64,000 nt of DNA from Mesorhizobium atlanticum (GCF_003289965.1 NZ_QMBQ01000006.1:308058-372057); one strand, 5' to 3'. Numbered from the stretch's first letter, positions 8,258-17,639 are shown. Made by a program: numbers and translations. Notes: generated from the sequence alone by a model not told the origin.

Positions 8258-11200
8258 ATGGCTAAGAAACCAACGACGACCAAGTCTCTCGACAGCGACG
8301 TAGCCGCGGAACTGGAAAAGGCGCTTGACCTTGACCTTGGCGGCGACGAAGGCGGCCTCGACATGGCAGCGTCGATGGAGGATCTCGAAGCGCAGATATC
8401 GGCGGCGGCCGATGAACTGGCGCGCGAAGGTCGCAGCCAGCGGACAGAGCCGGCGAACAACCCTCAGCCCGCCAAGGCGCCCGCGTCCAAGCCGGCCGAG
8501 CTGCGCCCGGTCGAGCCGCGCAACGGACAACCGTCCGGCTTCACGCCCCCTGCCGGCTTCACGCCCGCCAATGACGACCGCCAGAAGGACTACAAGACGC
8601 TGCTGCACAGCCTCAACCGGCGTGCGTCGAGCACCGTCTACTGGGTGATCGCCTTTATCTCGCTGGCCTGGATCGCCGGCGCCGGCGGCCTGGCCAATCT
8701 GTTGTTCGGCCCCGGCATCTGGAAGATCCGAACCTTCGACCAGTTCTTCGCCCGTCCCGAGCTGATCGGCCTGGCGGTTGCCGCGATCGTTCCGGTCATC
8801 CTGTTCTGGGCGTTTGCCGCCATGATCCGGCGCGCGCAGGAAATGCGCATCGCCGCGCAATCCATGACCGAGGTCGCCTTCCGCCTGGCGGAGCCGGAAA
8901 ACCTCGCCCAGGACCGTGTCATGATGATCGGCCAGGCCGTTCGCCGCGAGGTGGCGGCGATGGGCGAAGGCATCGAGCGGACGCTCGCCCGCGCCGTCGA
9001 GCTCGAAACGCTCGTCCATGGCGAAGTCACCCAGATCGAACGCTCCTATTCCGAGAACGAGGCCCGCATCCGTTCTCTGGTCGATGGTCTGGGCAGTGAG
9101 CGCGAGGCGGTCGTCACCCATGCCGAGCGCGTGCGCGCTTCGATTGCGAGCGCCCACGAGACACTGCGCGACGAGATCGGCGCGGCCAGCGACATCATCC
9201 GCGACTCGATCCTCAACGCGTCGACCAAGCTGTCGATGACGATCAACAATTCCGGCGACACGCTGATCGATCGCATCAATGAAAGCTCGACGTCGATCTT
9301 CGATTCCGTCGAATCGCGCCTGGACAACATCACCGACCGGCTTTCGACCTCCGGCGAGGCCTTCGCCAGCCTGCTCGACACCCGCATCGCCAAGCTTACC
9401 GACACCACGGACGGCCTCACCCGTTCGCTGACCGACCTGCTCGACGACCGCACGAATGGCATGGTCTCGTTGCTCGGCGGCGCGGCGCGTACGTTGAGCT
9501 CCGAATTCGAGGCGAGCCTCAGCGGCATAGAACGCACGCTGGCCGAACGCGGCCAGGCGCTGATCAGCGAATTCCAGACCCGTGCCGAAGCACTCGACAC
9601 CGGCACGCAGAAGCTCAACGCCGCCCTCGAAGCGCGCGCCCGCCAGATCAACGAGACGATGGTGGAACGCGCGAAGGAAATCGCCAACGCCTTCGCGGAA
9701 AGCAAGGACACGCTGTCGGCGATGATCGATCAGGGCAAGACCCAGATCGGCGCCGATATGGCCGACATCATCTCGTCCACCTCCTCCATGCTCGAAGCAC
9801 GCGCCACCGACTTCGCCGGGCGCATGGAAGCGGCCCGGCATGTGGTGTCGCGCTCCTTCGACTCCGACATCCAGCGGCTGGCCAATGCCCGTGCCGGCAT
9901 CGAGGAAGCCGTCGAGAACCACAGCCGCTCGCTTTCCGAGAGCCGCGAACGCATGGCCGCCGCCATGCAGGAGGACCTGGCGAAATTCGCCGAGGGCCGC
10001 GCGGAGATCGATGCTGCCGTCACCAACCAGGTGCAGAAGCTGGCGGAAGGTCGCAACCTGATCTCGCGCGCGCTGGAAGAAGACCTGCGCAAGGTGAACG
10101 AGTCGCGCGCCGCCATCGATGCATCGCTTGGCAGCCATCTGGAGCAGCTCGAAGAGGGCCGCAACCGCCTCTCCCAGGCTTTGAACGAAGACTCGGGCAG
10201 ACTCGTCCAAGCCCGCACAATGATTGACGAAATGGTCGCCGGCCATGTCGGGAAACTGGCCGAGGGCCGCAACATCCTGGCGCGCGCCCTGGAAGCCGAT
10301 CTCGGCAAGCTGCAGGATAGCCGCGCCTCGATCGACGGCCTCGTCGCCGGCCAGGTCGAGAAAATTGCCGAGGGCCGCGCCGTGCTCGCCAAGGCGCTCG
10401 AAACCGACATTGTCGGTATCAGGAACCTGATCGAGACCCATTCGACCAAGCTCGCCGAGGATCGCGGCGAACTCAGCCGCGCGCTTGAAAGCGATCTCAG
10501 CGGCATCCGCGGCCTGATCGACGGCCACGCCGGCAAGCTTGCCGAAGACCGCAGCCTGCTGTCGCAGACGCTGGAGGCCGACCTCGCCAAGCTGGCTGAA
10601 AGCCGCGCCTCGATCGACGGCCTCGTCGCCGGCCAGGTCGAAAAGCTCGCCGAAGGCCGCGATATCCTCAAGCGCGCCCTGGAGGCTGACCTCAACACCA
10701 TCAAGGGCGCCATTGCCGGGCACTCCGACAAGCTGCTGGAGGATCGCTCGCAGCTGTCGAAGGCCCTTGAAGCCGATCTGCAGGCCGTCAGCGGCGCCAT
10801 AGCCGATCACCAGAGCAGGATCGAGCAGGATCGCTCGACCTTGTCGAGGGCCCTGCAGGATGACCTGCAGAATGTGAGCAGCGCCATCGCCGACCATCAG
10901 AACCGGCTCGTCCAGGACCGTTCGGTGCTGTCGAAGTCATTGGAGGACGATCTCGCCAAGCTGGCGGAGAGCCGCTCCTCGATCGACGGGCTTGTCGCCG
11001 GCCAGGTCGAAAAGCTCGCCGAGGGCCGCGACATCCTCAAGCGCGCGCTGGAGGCCGATCTCAACACGATCCAGGGCGCGATCGTCGATCATTCGCAGAA
11101 GATCACCGACCACCGCGCCGACCTTTCGCGCGCGCTGGAGGCTGATATGGCCAGCGCCAGCGGCCTCATGCAAACCCATGCCGATCAGCTGTCGCAGAAC

Positions 11201-14200
11201 CGCGCGACACTGTCCAAGGCGCTCGAGGACGATCTTGCCAAGCTGGCCGAGAGCCGCGCCGGCATCGACGGCCTGGTCGCCGGCCAGGTCGAGAAGCTCG
11301 CGGAAGGCCGCGACATCCTCAAGCGCGCGTTGGAGGCCGACCTTGCCAAGCTGGCCGAAAGCCGCGCCTCGATCGATGGCCTCCTCGCCGGCCAGGTCGA
11401 GAAGCTCGCCGAAGGTCGCGATATCCTCACGCGCGCCCTTGAAGCCGACCTTGCCAAGCTGGCTGAAAGCCGAGCCGGTATCGACGGCCTCGTCGCCGGC
11501 CAGGTCGAAAAGCTCGCCGAAGGCCGCGACGTGCTCACCCGCGCCCTTGAAGCCGACCTCGCCAAGCTCGCTGAAAGCCGCGCCGGCATCGACGGGTTGG
11601 TCGCCGGCCAGGTCGAAAAGCTCGCCGAGGGCCGCGACATCCTGAGGCGCGCGCTCGAAGCGGACCTGCAGAAGCTGACCGAAAGCCGCTCCGAGATCGA
11701 CGACGTCATCGCCGGCCATGTCGGCAAGCTGTCCGAGGGCCGCAGCATGCTCGCCCGCGCCCTGGAGGACGATCTCGTCAAGCTCGCCGATGCCCGCAAG
11801 GAGGTCGATCGTTCGGTCTCCGGCCATATCGACCAGATCGCCGCCAGGAGCAGCGACATCTCGGCGGCGATTGCCGCCGACGTCGAGAAGATCGAGCAGG
11901 CCTTCAGCCGGCAAACCGGCGTCATCGAGGAGCGCGCCGGCACCATGGAACGTGCGCTGTCGACCGGTGTCGACAATGTCCGCGGCGTGCTGGAAAAGAC
12001 CGCGGTGTTCGTGGCGGGCGCATTGCGCGACAAGGTCATGGAAGTCACCAGCACGCTGCACGAGCAGGCCGGAGCCGCCTTCAGTGATGCCGATCGCAAG
12101 ATCGCCGAGCGCGCCGAGCAGACCTCCGCCGCGCTGCTTGCCAGGGCCGAGGACATCGCCCAGGCCTTCGAGGCGGCGGACCGTCGCCTGCACGAACGTG
12201 CCCAGGATACGTCCAACATGCTGATGGCGCGCGCCGACGACGCCTCCAACTCGCTCATGGCTCGCGCCGAGGAAACCGCCGACAAGCTGGCCACGCGCGC
12301 CGGCGAGATCGCCAACACCTTCGACGCGGCGGACCAGAAGCTGGTTGCCCGCGCCGTCGAGACCGCCCAGTCACTGGCCTCGCGTGCCGGCGACATCCTA
12401 CGCAACTTCGAGGGCGCGGACGAACGGCTCTCGATGCGCATCAGCGAGTCGGCCGAAGCGCTGGCCGCCCGCGCCTCCGATCTCGGCCGCATCTTCGATA
12501 GCGCCGACCAGCAGCTCATGGCGCGCATTGCCGAGGGCTCGGAAGCGCTTTCCGCACGCGCCGGCGAGATCGGCCGCATCTTCGACGACGCCGACAACCG
12601 CCTGGTATCGCGCATCGCTTCGACCAGCTCGACCATCGGCGAACATGCCGACACTATCGTCGGCGCGTTCGCGGCCACCGAGCAGCGTGTTGCCGACCGC
12701 GCTCGCCAGACCGGTCAGGAACTCGCCGTCCACGCCCGCGAGATCGAGCAGGCGCTGGCCGGTGCCGACGAGCGACTTGCCGCGAGTGCAGCGGCCGCCG
12801 CCGCCCGCGTCGAGGACCAGGTCGCGAGCGTGGAAAACCGGCTCGCCTACACCGCCGAGACGATGGGCCAGAAGCTCAACGAGCAGGTCTCCAGCGCCGA
12901 GGCTCAGCTGATCTCGCGCGCCAATGTCATCGCCGAGACTTTCACGGCGGTCGGCCAGCATATCGGCCAGAGCACCAACGAGGCGGCCAAGACCATCGGC
13001 TCGAACACCCGTGAGCTCAACACCATGCTTGCCGCCCGTTCCGCCGAAATGGCGAAGATCCTTGACGAGACGGCAAGGCCGCTGGTCGAGCGCTTCGCCC
13101 AGGGTGGCTCGGAGCTGCAGCGCAGCATGGAAGAGGTCACCGAGCGGGCGACCGAGAAGCTGCGCAGCGAAAACGCGGCCCTCGTCAACGCGCTGGCTGG
13201 CCGCACCGCCGAGACGCTTTCGGCCGTCGAGGGCGCGCGTTCCTCGCTCGCCGACAGCGTGGCCGATCTCATCGGCCGCATGACGACCTCCAGCGCCCAG
13301 CTCGGCCAGCTCATCGAGCAGGCTGCAGTCAATCTCGGGCAAGTCGAGGAGCGGCTCTCCGGCAGCACGCAGAGCTTCGCTGCGACCACGGAGAAGGCCG
13401 CCCAGACCTTCGCCAGCTCGGCGCGTCTGGTCGATTCCAACACGACGCGGCTCACCGACCTGTCCTCGGCGACGCTGCGCGAGGTGGCCTCGATCGCGAC
13501 CAAGTTCGACGAGCACAGCCGGCTGCTCTCCAGCGCCTCGAATCTGCTCAGCTCCGCGCAGAGCAATCTCGAGCACACGCTGGAGCGCCAGTCCTCGTTG
13601 GAAGACCTCGCCGTCGGCCTGGTCAAGAAGTCGGAAGACCTCGAGAAGGTGATGCGTTCCTTCGAAAGCCTCGTCGGCCAGACGATGCAGACCGCGGAAG
13701 GCCGCACGATGGAGTCGGCGGAAAAGATCCGCACCGCGATCGCCGAGGTCGTCGATTCGGCGACGCGTCGCTTCGCCGACGCCACCGAGGAGATGCGCCG
13801 CACCGCGAGCTCGATCAAGAGCGAGCTCGACCTGACCCGCGCCGAACTGAAGAAGGGCGTCATCGAGATGCCGGAAGAGGCCAAGGAATCGACTTCGGCC
13901 ATCCGCCGCGCCGTCGCCGAGCAGATCAATGCGCTCAAGGAACTGTCGGATATCGTTGCGAAATCCGGCCGCAGCGGCTCGAGCGAGCAGGCTGAACCGC
14001 GCGGTCTGCGCCCTGCTCCGCAGCAGGCGCCGGCCCGCGCCGCCGAACCGCCGCTGCGCCGACCGCCTCCTCCGCAGCCGCAGCCGCAGCCGCAGCCGCA
14101 ACCGGCGCCTCGCGCTCCGCAGGCGCCGCTCGCCGAGACCACGCTGCGCGGCACGCTTGACCTCGAACGTCCTGCCGAGGCGCCGCGCCGCGAGCCGAAC

Positions 14201-14668
14201 GGCAAGCCCACGCAGGGCGGCTGGGTGCGCGACCTGCTGACCAACGCCTCGCGCGAGGAAGAGCTGCGGCCGGCGGCGCCGGTCGAAGCGCCGCGCGCGA
14301 CACCTGCGCAGCGCTCGCCGCTGCATGTCATGGAGTCGCTCAACTCGCTCTCCGTCGACATCGCCCGCGCCATCGACCACGACGCCTCGATAGAGCTGTG
14401 GAACCGCTATCGCCGCGGCGAGCGCGACGTGTTCACGCGCCGCCTCTACACGCTGAAGGGTCAGCAGACCTTCGACGAGATCCGCCGCAAGTATCAGGCC
14501 GAGGCGGAATTCCGCGCCGCGGTGGACCGCTACTGCGAGGATTTCGAAAAGCTGCTCAAGGATGTCTCGCGCAACGACCGCGACAACATCATGGCGCAGA
14601 CCTACCTGACCTCGGACACCGGCAAGGTCTACACCATGCTGGCTCACGCCAGCGGCCGCCTGCACTGA
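8258..14668 (+). CDS. Giant membrane-anchored coiled-coil protein, Growth Pole Ring (GPR)-like
   Basis: 2136 residues. Layout: acidic, low-complexity cytosolic start (1-120); two membrane helices at about 126-150 and 168-191; a very long alpha-helical region rich in A, E, L, R, S (about 200-1890); a Pro/Gln linker near 1930-1965 with repeated PQ; and a C-terminal domain (about 2020-2136) with IELWNRYRRGERDVFTRRLYTL. Size, twin membrane anchor and apolipoprotein/tropomyosin-like repeats match GPR of Agrobacterium tumefaciens, about 2115 residues, which forms a ring at the growing pole and is needed for polar growth and rod shape. Automated pipelines often call such proteins kinesin-like, which is not supported. 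The repeats are described separately. GPR identity is inference from architecture. Confidence 0.8.
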   Translation: MAKKPTTTKSLDSDVAAELEKALDLDLGGDEGGLDMAASMEDLEAQISAAADELAREGRSQRTEPANNPQPAKAPASKPAELRPVEPRNGQPSGFTPPAGFTPANDDRQKDYKTLLHSLNRRASSTVYWVIAFISLAWIAGAGGLANLLFGPGIWKIRTFDQFFARPELIGLAVAAIVPVILFWAFAAMIRRAQEMRIAAQSMTEVAFRLAEPENLAQDRVMMIGQAVRREVAAMGEGIERTLARAVELETLVHGEVTQIERSYSENEARIRSLVDGLGSEREAVVTHAERVRASIASAHETLRDEIGAASDIIRDSILNASTKLSMTINNSGDTLIDRINESSTSIFDSVESRLDNITDRLSTSGEAFASLLDTRIAKLTDTTDGLTRSLTDLLDDRTNGMVSLLGGAARTLSSEFEASLSGIERTLAERGQALISEFQTRAEALDTGTQKLNAALEARARQINETMVERAKEIANAFAESKDTLSAMIDQGKTQIGADMADIISSTSSMLEARATDFAGRMEAARHVVSRSFDSDIQRLANARAGIEEAVENHSRSLSESRERMAAAMQEDLAKFAEGRAEIDAAVTNQVQKLAEGRNLISRALEEDLRKVNESRAAIDASLGSHLEQLEEGRNRLSQALNEDSGRLVQARTMIDEMVAGHVGKLAEGRNILARALEADLGKLQDSRASIDGLVAGQVEKIAEGRAVLAKALETDIVGIRNLIETHSTKLAEDRGELSRALESDLSGIRGLIDGHAGKLAEDRSLLSQTLEADLAKLAESRASIDGLVAGQVEKLAEGRDILKRALEADLNTIKGAIAGHSDKLLEDRSQLSKALEADLQAVSGAIADHQSRIEQDRSTLSRALQDDLQNVSSAIADHQNRLVQDRSVLSKSLEDDLAKLAESRSSIDGLVAGQVEKLAEGRDILKRALEADLNTIQGAIVDHSQKITDHRADLSRALEADMASASGLMQTHADQLSQNRATLSKALEDDLAKLAESRAGIDGLVAGQVEKLAEGRDILKRALEADLAKLAESRASIDGLLAGQVEKLAEGRDILTRALEADLAKLAESRAGIDGLVAGQVEKLAEGRDVLTRALEADLAKLAESRAGIDGLVAGQVEKLAEGRDILRRALEADLQKLTESRSEIDDVIAGHVGKLSEGRSMLARALEDDLVKLADARKEVDRSVSGHIDQIAARSSDISAAIAADVEKIEQAFSRQTGVIEERAGTMERALSTGVDNVRGVLEKTAVFVAGALRDKVMEVTSTLHEQAGAAFSDADRKIAERAEQTSAALLARAEDIAQAFEAADRRLHERAQDTSNMLMARADDASNSLMARAEETADKLATRAGEIANTFDAADQKLVARAVETAQSLASRAGDILRNFEGADERLSMRISESAEALAARASDLGRIFDSADQQLMARIAEGSEALSARAGEIGRIFDDADNRLVSRIASTSSTIGEHADTIVGAFAATEQRVADRARQTGQELAVHAREIEQALAGADERLAASAAAAAARVEDQVASVENRLAYTAETMGQKLNEQVSSAEAQLISRANVIAETFTAVGQHIGQSTNEAAKTIGSNTRELNTMLAARSAEMAKILDETARPLVERFAQGGSELQRSMEEVTERATEKLRSENAALVNALAGRTAETLSAVEGARSSLADSVADLIGRMTTSSAQLGQLIEQAAVNLGQVEERLSGSTQSFAATTEKAAQTFASSARLVDSNTTRLTDLSSATLREVASIATKFDEHSRLLSSASNLLSSAQSNLEHTLERQSSLEDLAVGLVKKSEDLEKVMRSFESLVGQTMQTAEGRTMESAEKIRTAIAEVVDSATRRFADATEEMRRTASSIKSELDLTRAELKKGVIEMPEEAKESTSAIRRAVAEQINALKELSDIVAKSGRSGSSEQAEPRGLRPAPQQAPARAAEPPLRRPPPPQPQPQPQPQPAPRAPQAPLAETTLRGTLDLERPAEAPRREPNGKPTQGGWVRDLLTNASREEELRPAAPVEAPRATPAQRSPLHVMESLNSLSVDIARAIDHDASIELWNRYRRGERDVFTRRLYTLKGQQTFDEIRRKYQAEAEFRAAVDRYCEDFEKLLKDVSRNDRDNIMAQTYLTSDTGKVYTMLAHASGRLH
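9869..11881 (+). repeat. 20 in-frame repeat units of 36 or 29 residues inside the GPR-like gene
   Basis: Residues 538-1208 divide without remainder into 20 units: 13 of 36 residues and 7 of 29 (671 in all). The 36-residue form runs LAKLAESRASIDGLVAGQVE then KLAEGRDILKRALEAD. The 29-residue form (for example LNTIKGAIAGHSDKLLEDRS then QLSKALEAD) lacks exactly 7 residues near its start. Short units sit at 10409, 10496, 10691, 10778, 10865, 11060 and 11147; all the others are long. Because the two forms differ by one heptad, coiled-coil register is kept across both. The first unit (9869-9976) is the most diverged. Confidence 0.93.
11234..11773 (+). repeat. Five consecutive 108-bp direct repeats, nearly identical in DNA
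   Basis: Copies start at 11234, 11342, 11450, 11558 and 11666. The first four are close to identical in DNA, differing mostly at third codon positions; the fifth is more diverged. Single copies of the same block lie at 10583 and 10952. Near-identity at the DNA level implies recent duplication or gene conversion and predicts copy-number variation between strains. The frame is kept, since 108 is a multiple of three. Confidence 0.92.
12089..12763 (+). repeat. Second repeat array, 29-residue period
   Basis: Residues 1278-1502 repeat with a 29-residue period beginning with an AD-x-x-L motif, for example ADQKLVARAVETAQSLASRA then GDILRNFEG. Unit starts are 12089, 12176, 12329, 12416, 12503, 12590 and 12677. 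The second unit is 51 residues long, that is 29 plus a 22-residue insert built from two related 11-residue pieces (NMLMARADDAS, NSLMARAEETA). The 11/22-residue spacing recalls apolipoprotein helices. The sequence differs from the upstream array. Confidence 0.88.
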
Positions 14669-14692
14669 CGCAGCCAAGCGGAATCGAATACT

Positions 14693-14720
14693 AAAAAGGC
14701 GGGTCTCGACCCGCCTTTTT
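14693..14720. terminator. Bidirectional rho-independent terminator
   Basis: A perfect 12-bp stem (AAAAAGGCGGGT / ACCCGCCTTTTT) with a CTCG loop. It has T-runs on both strands and so can end the giant gene on the plus strand and the convergent lipoprotein operon on the minus strand. Confidence 0.93.
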
Positions 14721-14756
14721 CATGTCCACGATGTCGATTGTCGGCTCGGCCGGCGT

Positions 14757-15368
14757 TCAGATCGTCTGGTCCGTCCAGCGGACTATATCCTTCGCCGCCT
14801 GGCCGAAGGCATTGTCCAGCGCGCCGACATAAGCCGCGTTGCCGCTGCCGGAGACTGGAGCGCTGGCCGTGAAACTCTTCGAGGCGCGCACCTCGCCGTT
14901 GCGGTCGTTCAGGATGCGCACGAACAGCTCGACATCGGCATGCTCGCCGCCGTTGACGCGCACCTCGAACGAGCGCACCTCGACAATGATCTGGTAATCG
15001 ATCGCCAGCCCTTCGCCCGGCTTGCCGACGCCGGCAAAGCTGCCGGAGCGCTGGAAGGTCTCGGCCAGCCTCGCCTGCACGATCAGCGGCAGCCGGTCCG
15101 CCCATTGCGCGCCCTTCAGGAACTGGATCGAGCGGTCCGAGGGCCTGATGACGATGTTCTGGCTATCCAGCGCCTTCAGCGCCGATGGCTGGGCGATCAG
15201 GATCTGGCGGCGGCTATGGGCGCGCACGTCGACCGACGGCGCCGACAATTCGAACGTGTCGAGCGGCGCCGGCTTGCCGCCCAGGACCGCGCAGCCGGCA
15301 ACCGTGAGCACCAGCAATGCCGCCGCGGATGATCTCAAACTACCCGCTACCACCCTGACCGACTTCAC
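14757..15368 (-). CDS. ABC-type transport auxiliary lipoprotein of an Mla-like system
   Basis: 203 residues from the GTG at 15368 (KSVRVVAGSLRSSAAALLVL then TVAGC). I chose this start because it gives a clean lipoprotein signal with lipobox TVAGC (Cys26); an ATG at 15401 or the far start at 15482 would give implausible leaders. The body fits the ABC-transport auxiliary (PqiC/YmbA-like) family: DRLPLIVQARLAETFQRSG and the end motif GALDNAFGQAAKDIVRW. Such lipoproteins complete MCE-protein pathways at the outer membrane. It is the last gene of a four-gene Mla-type operon. Confidence 0.85.
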   Translation of the reverse strand: MKSVRVVAGSLRSSAAALLVLTVAGCAVLGGKPAPLDTFELSAPSVDVRAHSRRQILIAQPSALKALDSQNIVIRPSDRSIQFLKGAQWADRLPLIVQARLAETFQRSGSFAGVGKPGEGLAIDYQIIVEVRSFEVRVNGGEHADVELFVRILNDRNGEVRASKSFTASAPVSGSGNAAYVGALDNAFGQAAKDIVRWTDQTI

Positions 15369-15438
15369 GCGTGATCCCCGTTGTCCCCGATCAACCCGCA
15401 TTCGCGGTTCATTTTCTTGGCGGTCGCGGCGGCCGAAG

Positions 15439-16812
15439 TCAACGCCGTGCCCTTCCATCGAACTGCCGGACCTCGCCCTCACCGCCGGACAGGATGCGCT
15501 GCGGATTGCGGCTGAGATCGGTCACCGCCTCCTCGATGCGGTTGATGGACCGGCGGCTGTCCTGCACCAGCGCTTCCACATTCTGCAGCCCCGAACCTGA
15601 GAAGCGCGACAGGTTGTCGACGATGGTGCCGAGGCGGGAATTCAGCGTGTCGGCCACCTGCTTGAAGGATTTCAGCGTAGCCCTGGCGTCGGCCATCACG
15701 CCGTTGGCCTCACCCGAGCCGAGGAGATTATCGACCTTGGCCAGGATGCCGTCGACGCGCACCGAGGCATCGTTGAGCCGCTGCGCCAACTGGCGGGCAT
15801 TCTTGATCGTGTCATTGATGTCGTCGGAGCGGTTGGCGATCTTGTCGGTGACCTTGGCGATGTCGGAGGCGGCCTTGTCGGCGTTGGCGCTGGCCTTCTG
15901 GATGTTGGCCAAGGCGGCCTTGACGTCGGCCGGATTGATGCCGTCGAGCACGCCGTTGACCTTGGCCAGCGTCCCTTGCGTCTGCTTGGCGAAATCGTTG
16001 ATCGAGCCGACCGCCGTGTTGACGTTGTCGATGACCGTGTCGAACTGCTTCGAGGTCTCCTTCAGGTTCGCCGTCACCGTATCGACATTGGCCACGATGC
16101 TCTTGATCTGGTCCTTGTCGACGGAATTGAGCAAGCCTTCGGCGGCCTTCAGCGTGGAGTCGAGGCGGCCCGAGACGTTCTTCAGCTGATCCGAGAGCGA
16201 GCTCACCGCCGACAGGAACTTGTCGATGCCGTCGGAGTTCTTGGCCAGCGCGTCCGAGAAGGTCTCGACATTCTTGACCGTCTGCGTCAGCGGGCCGCGA
16301 ACGTCCTTGGTGAAGCCTTCGAGCTCGCTAAGCACCTTGTCGGCGCGGGTGAAGATGTTCTGCGCCGTCTGCAAAAGGTTGGTGACCGCGGACGGGTTGG
16401 CGACGATCTCGGCGACCCTGCCTTCCTTCTCCGCCTCGTCGAGTAGCCTGGCTTCCTTGGGGTCGGCACCCTTGAGCTCGATATTGGCCTGGCCGCTGAG
16501 GCCGGTAAGTCCGATGTCGGCCTGCGTCGACTTGGTGATCGGCGTCCAGCGGGCGATTTCGGTGTCGGCGATGGCGACGGTCGGATCGTCGCCATCGATA
16601 TAGACGTTCTTCACGTCGCCCACCCTGACGCCGTTGAACAGCACCAGGCTGCCGCGGCTGAGGCCGGAGGCCGAGCCTGGGATGCGCACGCGCAGCATCG
16701 CCGTTTCGCCCCTGTCGCCGATCGCGGCCGTCCAATAGACGAAGGCGAAGGCCGCCAGGATCGCGCCCAGCGTGAAGATGCCGACGATGACGTAGTTGGC
16801 TCTTGTTTCCAT
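15439..16812 (-). CDS. MCE-domain substrate-binding protein, MlaD-like
   Basis: 457 residues. One N-terminal membrane anchor (NYVIVGIFTLGAILAAFAFV), then a single MCE domain (about 40-120) with RIPGSASGLSRGSLVLFNGVRVG and DIGLTGLSGQANIELKG. A long helical region (about 140-440) of LDS/VDN-type repeats follows, which may form an extended barrel or rod across the periplasm. It is much longer than E. coli MlaD, as is usual for this alphaproteobacterial type. It hands phospholipid between membranes together with the adjacent permease and ATPase. Confidence 0.92.
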   Translation of the reverse strand: METRANYVIVGIFTLGAILAAFAFVYWTAAIGDRGETAMLRVRIPGSASGLSRGSLVLFNGVRVGDVKNVYIDGDDPTVAIADTEIARWTPITKSTQADIGLTGLSGQANIELKGADPKEARLLDEAEKEGRVAEIVANPSAVTNLLQTAQNIFTRADKVLSELEGFTKDVRGPLTQTVKNVETFSDALAKNSDGIDKFLSAVSSLSDQLKNVSGRLDSTLKAAEGLLNSVDKDQIKSIVANVDTVTANLKETSKQFDTVIDNVNTAVGSINDFAKQTQGTLAKVNGVLDGINPADVKAALANIQKASANADKAASDIAKVTDKIANRSDDINDTIKNARQLAQRLNDASVRVDGILAKVDNLLGSGEANGVMADARATLKSFKQVADTLNSRLGTIVDNLSRFSGSGLQNVEALVQDSRRSINRIEEAVTDLSRNPQRILSGGEGEVRQFDGRARR

Positions 16813-16826
16813 CGCCCCACTTATCG

Positions 16827-17639
16827 CTATGCGCGCGCCGCAAGATCAAGCTGCCGGGCGCGTTTTCCGCGGAAATAGGATTTCACCCACGGCTCATCGC
16901 TCTTCAGCATGTCGTCGATCGTGCCTTCCACCAGCACCCGCTTCTTGCCGAGCACCGCCACGTGGTCGCAAGCTGTGAACAGCGTGTCGAGATCGTGCGT
17001 GACCATGTAAACGGTCAGATCCATCGTGTCGCGCAGCTTGACGACCAGTTCGTCGAACTCGGCTGCGCTGATCGGATCGAGCCCGGAGGTCGGCTCGTCC
17101 AGAAAGACGATGTCGGGATCGAGCGCAAGTGCTCGTGCCAGCGCCGCGCGCTTGATCATGCCGCCGGAAAGTTCGGACGGGAATTTCTGCGCGGCGTCGG
17201 CCGGCAGCCCGACCAGTTCGATCTTGAGCATGGCGAGCTCATCCATCAGTGCCTTGGGCAGGTCGAGATATTCGCGCATCGGCACCTGCACGTTCTCCAG
17301 CACCGTCAGCGCGGAAAACAGCGCCCCATGCTGGAAGAGGACGCCAAGCCGCATATCGATGCGCAGGCGATCGGCGTCGCTTGCCTTGTCGACATCGACG
17401 CCGAACAGGCTGATCGTCCCCGACTGCTTCGGCATTAGTCCCAATATGGTGCGCAGCAGCACGGATTTGCCGGCGCCGGAGGCGCCGACAAAGCCGAGGA
17501 TTTCGCCGCGCTTGATGTCGAGCGAGAGCTTGTCGAGGATCAGCTTGTCGCCGATGGCGACGGTAACGTCGCGAACCGACAGCACGATCTCGCCATCGTT
17601 CGCGTGCTCCGCTGCCGTGGCGCCGTTGCCGTTCGCCAT
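16827..17639 (-). CDS. ABC transporter ATP-binding protein, MlaF-like
   Basis: 270 residues from the ATG at 17639 (MANGNGATAA), one base after the permease stop; the longer frame to 17699 overlaps the permease and is rejected. Walker A GASGAGKS (residues 52-59), signature LSGGMIKR, Walker B IVFLDEPTSGLDP, switch His in VTHDLDTL. The GGMIKRAALARA block is typical of MlaF/Ttg2A ATPases. It powers the MlaE permease at the inner membrane. Confidence 0.94.
   Translation of the reverse strand: MANGNGATAAEHANDGEIVLSVRDVTVAIGDKLILDKLSLDIKRGEILGFVGASGAGKSVLLRTILGLMPKQSGTISLFGVDVDKASDADRLRIDMRLGVLFQHGALFSALTVLENVQVPMREYLDLPKALMDELAMLKIELVGLPADAAQKFPSELSGGMIKRAALARALALDPDIVFLDEPTSGLDPISAAEFDELVVKLRDTMDLTVYMVTHDLDTLFTACDHVAVLGKKRVLVEGTIDDMLKSDEPWVKSYFRGKRARQLDLAARA

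Noticed and set aside
8237..10897. An 886-codon frame opposite the GPR-like gene, and a similar 759-codon frame at 12398-14677
   Set aside because: Both mirror the repeat structure of the real gene. The repeated GELFDLAGDEAVD-type units are just the reverse complement of the 36-residue units.
11234..11773. The direct repeats as a CRISPR array
   Set aside because: The units are contiguous, 108 bp, in frame and protein-coding, without spacers. No cas gene is near.
8258..14668. Kinesin-like motor as function of the 2136-residue protein
   Set aside because: No motor domain or P-loop is seen; similarity to kinesins would come from coiled-coil composition only.
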